Positions 59,833 to 64,000 of a stretch of DNA of 64,000 nucleotides are shown here, piece after piece. The stretch lies in assembly GCA_019747815.1 (NCBI GenBank), contig JAIEQJ010000046.1, positions 62,001-126,000 of the forward strand, written 5' to 3'. Positions within the stretch are counted from its first letter, which is position 1. Each line of letters opens with the position of its first letter. Source of the stretch: Hyphomonadaceae bacterium (GTDB lineage: Bacteria > Pseudomonadota > Alphaproteobacteria > Rhizobiales > Hyphomicrobiaceae). A program made the translations under genes and the position numbers. The notes under the pieces were generated by a model. The model saw nothing but the letters and a program-made list of their open reading frames with translations. It was not told where the DNA came from and did no database searches.

Positions 59833-60732
59833 ATGGCCCAGAACACGTCGGCGGCGAGCGCTCCGGCACAGAAGCGGCGCGAGAAGCGCGCCATCGCGGA
59901 GATCCGCGAGTCCAAGACCACCGGCGAGAAGATGGTCTACATGTCGGTGCCCGACTACACGAGCGCCAAGTGGGCCGAGATGGCCGGCGTGGACGTGGCG
60001 GTGGTGGGCGACAGCCTGGCGATGATCGCGCACGGCCACCCGTCCACGATACCCGCCACCATGGACATGATGGTGCTGCACGCGCAGGCGATCCGCCGCG
60101 GCGCGCCCAATACGTTCGTGCTCGGCTGCATGCCGTATCAGAGCTACAACACGATCGACCGCGCGCTGGTGAATGCCACACGCTTCATGCAGGAGGCGGC
60201 GTGCGATGCCGTGAAGCCGCAGGGCGGCAGGAGTCAGGCGCACATCCTGAAGGCCCTGGTGGACGCCGGCATCCCGACGGCGTCGCATATCGGCCTGACG
60301 CCGCACACCATCGCCATGTTCGGCGGCTTCAAGATCCAGGGCCGCACGGCCGAGGCCGCCATGAGGATCCTGGAAGATGCGCTGGCGATTGAGGATGCCG
60401 GCTGCTTCATGCTGGAGTTCGAGGCGGTGCCGGCCAGGATCGCCACGCTGATCTCCGAGCAGTTGAGCATCCCCACCATCGGCATCGGGGCGGGCGCAGG
60501 CACCGATGGACAGATCCTGCTCTGCCACGACCTGCTCGGCGTGTTCACCGACTTCAAGCCGAAATTCACCAAGCGCTTCGCCAAGCTGACGGAGGTCGCG
60601 GTGAGCGGCATCAAGCAGTATATCAAGGAGGTGAAGGAAGGCTCGTTCCCAGACGAGGACCACTCCTATACGGTCAAGGAAGAAGAGTACGAAAAGTTCG
60701 CAAAGATGGTACAGAAACGCCGGCAGATGTGA
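59833..60732 (+). CDS. PanB-family protein (ketopantoate hydroxymethyltransferase-like)
   Basis: 299 residues. Closer to true PanB than the island copies: PDYTSAKWAEMAGVDVAVVGDS, IPTASHIGLTPHTIAMFGGFKIQG, FEAVPARIATLISEQLSIPTIGIGAGAGTDG and a C-terminus with EEHSY-like DEDHSYTV. Compared with E. coli PanB, Asp45 is kept, but Asp84 is Cys (LGCMPYQSY) and Glu114 is Gln (VKPQGG). Ketopantoate formation is thus uncertain. It is followed by a GntR/FCD gene, unusual for pantothenate synthesis, so a catabolic role is more likely. Confidence 0.8.
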   Translation: MAQNTSAASAPAQKRREKRAIAEIRESKTTGEKMVYMSVPDYTSAKWAEMAGVDVAVVGDSLAMIAHGHPSTIPATMDMMVLHAQAIRRGAPNTFVLGCMPYQSYNTIDRALVNATRFMQEAACDAVKPQGGRSQAHILKALVDAGIPTASHIGLTPHTIAMFGGFKIQGRTAEAAMRILEDALAIEDAGCFMLEFEAVPARIATLISEQLSIPTIGIGAGAGTDGQILLCHDLLGVFTDFKPKFTKRFAKLTEVAVSGIKQYIKEVKEGSFPDEDHSYTVKEEEYEKFAKMVQKRRQM

Positions 60733-60756
60733 AGGCGACAGGATGGTTCGGCTGCA

Positions 60757-61488
60757 GTGATGAGGCGCGCAGGCAGCAAGGATGCGAAGGCAGACCAGGC
60801 CAAGGCGGAGACGCTGACCGAGCAGGCATACTATCGCCTGGAGGAAATGATCGTCACGCTGAAGCTGGCGCCGGGGGCCATCCTGTCCGAGCAGGCCCTG
60901 TCGGCCGAGCTCGGCATCGGCCGCACGCCTATCCGCGAGGCGCTGCAGCGGCTGGCCCGCGAGGGGCTGGTGCTCGTGCTGCCGCGCAAGGCGATCCTGG
61001 TCACCGACACGGACCCCAGAAAGCAGCTCCTGGTGCTGGAGGTGCGCCGCGAGCTGGAGAGGCTGCTGGCGCGCGCCAGCGCCGAGCGGGCGTCCGTGGC
61101 CGAGCGGGCGCGGTTCCAGGCGATTGCCGACGGCATGGAGGCCGCGGCCGACTCCAACGACGATATTGCCTTCATGCGTCTCGACCGTGAGCTCAATGCC
61201 CTGCTGGTCGAGGCTGCGCACAACGAGTACGCGGCCCGCACCATGCGCTTCCTCGACGGCCATTCCCGGCGCTTCTGGTATTTGCACTACAAGCAGGCCG
61301 CCGATTTGCCGAAGATTGCACGGCTGCACGCGGATGAGGCGCGTGCCGTCGCCAAAGGCAGGCCCGACCGTGCCATGGCGGCTTGCGACAAGCTGATCGA
61401 TTACGTGGAGAGCTTCACCCGGGCGACCGTCGGCGCGGAGGTCCGGGCCCAGCGCCAGACGGGCCGGGTGCGAGCGGCGGGCGCATAG
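60757..61488 (+). CDS. GntR-family regulator with FCD domain
   Basis: 243 residues (GTG start, or ATG at the next codon). The winged helix reads EQAYYRLEEMIVTLKLAPGAILSEQALSAELGIGRTPIREALQRLAREGL, followed by an all-helical FCD ligand domain. It lies 24 bases after the PanB-like gene. FCD regulators sense organic acids and often repress their own operon. The nearby TGATATATCA palindromes are the natural operators. Confidence 0.92.
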   Translation: MMRRAGSKDAKADQAKAETLTEQAYYRLEEMIVTLKLAPGAILSEQALSAELGIGRTPIREALQRLAREGLVLVLPRKAILVTDTDPRKQLLVLEVRRELERLLARASAERASVAERARFQAIADGMEAAADSNDDIAFMRLDRELNALLVEAAHNEYAARTMRFLDGHSRRFWYLHYKQAADLPKIARLHADEARAVAKGRPDRAMAACDKLIDYVESFTRATVGAEVRAQRQTGRVRAAGA

Positions 61489-61526
61489 GCTGATTTACAG
61501 GCGCGGCGATCATCGATAGCATGCTC

Positions 61527-61538
61527 GTGATATATCAC
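61527..61538. promoter_or_regulatory. Candidate GntR operator 2
   Basis: GTGATATATCAC, a perfect 12-base palindrome preceded by CATGCTC, lies about 100 bp before the DUF6166 gene. Confidence 0.65.
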
Positions 61539-61639
61539 CGTGCGGCGTGATGTAGGCACAGGCGGCGTCCGCGGCCGTCCTTCGACGGGCCCGGGATGAG
61601 CGTGAGACGTGTGGCGAGATGCCAATCGGGATGGCGGCG

Positions 61640-61939
61640 ATGAAAACCTACGAGGGCAAGCGCAGCATCGATGGGCTCGTCGTCACCGTCGATGGTCGTC
61701 CGCTGCCGGAGCACTACGAGGTGCAGAGGTTCACCAATTGGGGCTTCGAGTGGACCTATGAAGGGGCGAGCCCGCAGCAGTTGGCGCTGGCCATCCTCTA
61801 TGATCACCTGGGCGACAAGGATCGCGCCATCCGGCTCTCCGAGCGCTTCATGCAAAAAGTTGTTGCCGACATGGACAACGACTGGGCGTTGACGGCCGAT
61901 CAGGTCGATCGCGCCGTTGCGGAGATCGAGACGCGCTGA
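61640..61939 (+). CDS. DUF6166 domain protein
   Basis: About 99 residues. The pattern MKTYEGKR...FEWTYEGASPQQLALAILYDHLGD...SERFMQKVVADMDNDWALTADQV is that of small DUF6166 proteins of unknown function, often on accessory DNA. An ATG seven codons upstream exists, but the domain starts with MKTYEG. Preceded by one candidate GntR operator and followed by another. Confidence 0.72.
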   Translation: MKTYEGKRSIDGLVVTVDGRPLPEHYEVQRFTNWGFEWTYEGASPQQLALAILYDHLGDKDRAIRLSERFMQKVVADMDNDWALTADQVDRAVAEIETR

Positions 61940-61993
61940 ATGCCGGCCCGACGCCGTGGCGCCTCGCCGGCGTGCTTCCGTCTGCGGAGTTGA

Positions 61994-62026
61994 GGCTTGG
62001 CTCGGGGCCAAGCCCGGGATGACAAT
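61994..62026. repeat. Partial copy of the dispersed palindromic repeat
   Basis: GCTTGGCTCGGGGCCAAGC is a hairpin followed by CCGGGATGACA-type sequence, matching one end of the repeats near 3.5 and 22.5 kb. The opposite end is not found. Confidence 0.5.
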
Positions 62027-62038
62027 CTGACATGCTGC

Positions 62039-62048
62039 TGATATATCA
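62039..62048. promoter_or_regulatory. Candidate GntR operator 3
   Basis: TGATATATCA preceded by CATGCTGC and followed by TATGCC, closely matching operator 2 (CATGCTCG). It lies about 190 bp upstream of operator 4; no gene begins directly after it. Confidence 0.6.
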
Positions 62049-62229
62049 TATGCCACAGAGCCGGTGAGCGGCCGCACAACGACCTCGCCGAAGGCGCGCT
62101 CGCGCAGTACGTTGCCGGCAAGTTTTCCTGTTTTGCGCAGCCCGGTCGCCGTGTGCGCCGGCTCGACGCTGCATGAGATGCCGGCCGGCCGCACCAACAT
62201 TGACGGCCAGCGCCGCTTTAGTGTATCCG

Positions 62230-62239
62230 TGATATATCA
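62230..62239. promoter_or_regulatory. Candidate GntR operator 4
   Basis: TGATATATCA followed by GATGCCG, about 90 bp before the hydroxylase-like gene. Its position fits control of that gene. Confidence 0.6.
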
Positions 62240-62326
62240 GATGCCGTGGCGAGGCTTGATCCTGTGGGGTTGCCCAACCGGCATCCGTCCAAACCGGCTC
62301 GAAGCCGTGCTGAAGGGTTGCAGGCC

Positions 62327-63097
62327 ATGGTTACCGAACGGCAAAAAGCGTTCCGCCAGGAATACCGCTCCCGCATCATGGGCTGGTACGACGGCTATCT
62401 GCACATCGTCATCATCTACGCCATGGGCGCGGCGGCGTTCTTCATCTACCTCCAGCACATTCATGACGTGAAGCCGCTGGAGTGGCTGACCATTCCCATC
62501 ACCTTCCTGTTCACCAATATCTTCGAATGGGCCGTGCACCGCTTCGTTATGCACCGGCCGGTGCCGTTCAAGGGATTGCGCGCCATCTACGAGCGCCACA
62601 CGCTCAACCACCACCAGTTCTTCACCGACGAGGAGATGCGGTTTCGCGACCACAAGGATTGGCGGGTCACGGTGTTTCCGCCCTATGCGCTGGTCGTGTT
62701 CATCCTGATGTCCATGCCGGGCGGCATCATCCTCGGCAACCTGCTCACACCCAACGTCGGCTGGCTGTTCATGTGCGTGACGACGGGCATGTATCTCATC
62801 TATGAGTTCATGCACTTCTGCTGCCACGTGGACGAGAACTGGTTCGTGCGCACCTGCCCGTTCGTCAACACGCTGCGCCGCCATCACACGGCGCACCACA
62901 ACGCGCGGCTGATGATGGAAACCAACATGAACCTGACGTTTCCCATCGCGGATTGGCTGTTCGGCACCTCGGATCTCAACCGCGGGCTGTTCGGACATCT
63001 CTTCAACGGCTACGACGAGAGCCACCTCAAAAAGACTTTGCGCGGCAGGCCCAAGCGTCCCGATCGTGCAGCCGCCGAGCCGCTCGGGAACTACTGA
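62327..63097 (+). CDS. Fatty acid hydroxylase / sterol desaturase family membrane protein
   Basis: About 256 residues with membrane helices (LHIVIIYAMGAAAFFIYL, YALVVFILMSMPGGIIL, WLFMCVTTGMYLIYEFMHF) and the di-iron His boxes HRFVMH, HTLNHH, HFCCH and HHTAHH. It probably hydroxylates a lipid or another hydrophobic compound in the inner membrane. The start is taken at MVTERQ because an upstream GTG would lie almost on the operator. It is followed by a small membrane protein gene ten bases later. Confidence 0.88.
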   Translation: MVTERQKAFRQEYRSRIMGWYDGYLHIVIIYAMGAAAFFIYLQHIHDVKPLEWLTIPITFLFTNIFEWAVHRFVMHRPVPFKGLRAIYERHTLNHHQFFTDEEMRFRDHKDWRVTVFPPYALVVFILMSMPGGIILGNLLTPNVGWLFMCVTTGMYLIYEFMHFCCHVDENWFVRTCPFVNTLRRHHTAHHNARLMMETNMNLTFPIADWLFGTSDLNRGLFGHLFNGYDESHLKKTLRGRPKRPDRAAAEPLGNY

Positions 63098-63106
63098 GGC
63101 CGCCCG

Positions 63107-63298
63107 ATGCCGAACGACGTCAAGGCCATCGTCTCGATCATTGCGCTTGCGGTGGCGATCGGATTTGCCTTCTGGGAGCAGTCGGTCGGCAACGGCCATC
63201 TGTTCTGGCTCATCATCGGCTTTGGTATCTTTGCCGTGGTTGCCATGTGGGTGTTTCCGGAAGCCGTGGGCAGGAAGGGCGTCAGGAACGACCGATAG
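63107..63298 (+). CDS. Small two-helix membrane protein
   Basis: 63 residues with two hydrophobic segments (IVSIIALAVAIGFAFW and LFWLIIGFGIFAVVAMWVF) and a basic end. It begins ten bases after the hydroxylase-like gene, so it is probably co-transcribed. Function unknown. Confidence 0.65.
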   Translation: MPNDVKAIVSIIALAVAIGFAFWEQSVGNGHLFWLIIGFGIFAVVAMWVFPEAVGRKGVRNDR

Positions 63299-63608
63299 CC
63301 CTCCGCCTTGTGCCCCCTGCCCGTAGATGCAGGGCGCCGTCGGCTTCCGCACGAGAGGGTGTGGCGCTGGCGTGTTCGTGGCAGACGGAAACCTTGGGCG
63401 GCCGGGCCGCGGCCTGCGGATGAGCGCTGTTTCCCCGAACGCGGGGATGCTCGACCGGCCTTTCCCGCCCCGGTTATCAAGGAGAAAAATTCTAACAAGC
63501 TGATATGGCGAGAACGAATTTCTTATTCTATTCGCAAATCCGGCATTCAATTGGAATATTTTGCCACTATACTCGCGCCAACTCGGAGCGTGCACGGGAG
63601 TTGGCACC
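63299..63608. promoter_or_regulatory. Intergenic region upstream of the CysB-type regulator
   Basis: The last 120 bases are strikingly AT-rich (for example ATTTCTTATTCTATTCGCAAAT) and hold a TATACT hexamer at 63568-63573, about 35 bases before the start, as a possible -10 box. Auto-control by the LysR-type product is likely. No gene is seen in the rest. Confidence 0.4.
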
Positions 63609-64000
63609 ATGAATTTTCAGCAGCTTCGGATCGTCCGCGAGACGGTGCGACGGAGCTTCAATCTGACCGAAGTGGCAAGCACCCTGTTCACCTCGCAATC
63701 GGGGGTGAGCAAGCACATCAAGGACCTGGAGGACGAGCTGGGCGTCGAGCTGTTCGTGCGCAGGGGCAAGCGCCTGCTCGGTCTCACCGACCCCGGCAAG
63801 GAGTTGATCGAGATCGTCGAGCGCATTCTTGTCGACACCACCAACATCAAGCGGCTGAGCGAGCAGTTCAGCAATCGCGAGCAGGGCCAGCTCGTGATCG
63901 CCACCACACACACCCAGGCCCGCTACGTGCTGCCGCACGTGGTGGCCGCCTTCCGCGTGGCCTACCCGAAAGTGCGCCTGACGCTGCACCAGGGCAGCCC
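63609..64000 (+). CDS. cysB: CysB-type LysR transcriptional regulator, truncated by the window end
   Basis: The first 131 residues are present. The N-terminal winged helix reads MNFQQLRIVRETVRRSFNLTEVAS then LFTSQSGVSKHIKDLEDELG, and the ligand domain starts QLVIATTHTQARYVLPHVVAAF. These are the CysB/Cbl pattern, in which TTHTQARY contributes to sulfate/thiosulfate/acetylserine sensing. It regulates cysteine synthesis and sulfur source use. The remainder lies outside. Confidence 0.88.
   Translation, partial: MNFQQLRIVRETVRRSFNLTEVASTLFTSQSGVSKHIKDLEDELGVELFVRRGKRLLGLTDPGKELIEIVERILVDTTNIKRLSEQFSNREQGQLVIATTHTQARYVLPHVVAAFRVAYPKVRLTLHQGS

Overview
The window is GC-rich, densely coded DNA from an alphaproteobacterium, most likely of the Hyphomicrobiales (Rhizobiales). 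Evidence for this is a GapR/DUF2312 protein, a class I PHA synthase, a GlpX-type fructose bisphosphatase, a DUF882 protein beside an L,D-transpeptidase, many NitT/TauT-type ABC transporters, and GTG/TTG starts. All assignments come from reading motifs by eye; no database search was run.

Layout. 0-20 kb is mostly housekeeping or envelope genes: an ABM-domain protein, a SUMF1-like protein, a GGDEF protein, a bactofilin with an extra beta domain, an ABC1/UbiB kinase, an MFS carrier, a RES/Xre toxin-antitoxin pair, a di-heme peroxidase, a TPR protein, a P-loop kinase/nucleotidyltransferase fusion, Kup, oligoendopeptidase F, an NtrC-type response regulator, an L,D-transpeptidase, a DUF882 protein and GapR. 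20-24.2 kb is a cyanate uptake and hydrolysis operon (NrtABD-like transporter plus CynS). 24.2-30.4 kb is a catabolic cluster around a divergent GntR/UTRA regulator: an enolase-superfamily enzyme on one side, an ABC importer and a GMC oxidoreductase on the other. 30.4-38.3 kb holds recJ, glpX, hom, an aminotransferase, a small lipoprotein and phaC. 38.5-47.4 kb is an accessory stretch of His-rich exported proteins, an LTA-synthase-like sulfatase-fold enzyme, an ICMT-like methyltransferase, a cytochrome c, a TolC-type outer membrane protein and a multicopper oxidase, which suggests copper or other metal handling.

48.1-59.1 kb is a genomic island. It begins at a 40-bp copy of the 5' half of tRNA-Pro(TGG) and ends in the complete tRNA-Pro gene. 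Short ACATGTAAAAC motifs lie inside both ends, an IS630 fragment and a pRiA4b ORF-3-like gene lie at the right end, and a frameshifted integrase tail follows the tRNA. Its cargo is one compact gene set: a MetF-like protein, two divergent PanB-like proteins lacking the PanB metal ligands, a complete ABC importer with two different permeases, a TauE/SafE exporter, and a sigma-54 activator with a PrpR-type sensor domain. A well-formed -24/-12 promoter sits in front of the first gene. I infer an uncharacterised folate/C1-linked pathway for an imported small molecule. This is the most likely undescribed system in the window.

59.3-64 kb carries a third PanB-like gene in an operon with a GntR/FCD regulator, a DUF6166 protein, a fatty-acid-hydroxylase-like membrane enzyme, a small membrane protein and the start of a CysB-type LysR regulator. 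Four copies of a TATATCA-centred palindrome lie between these genes and probably form the operator set of the GntR protein.
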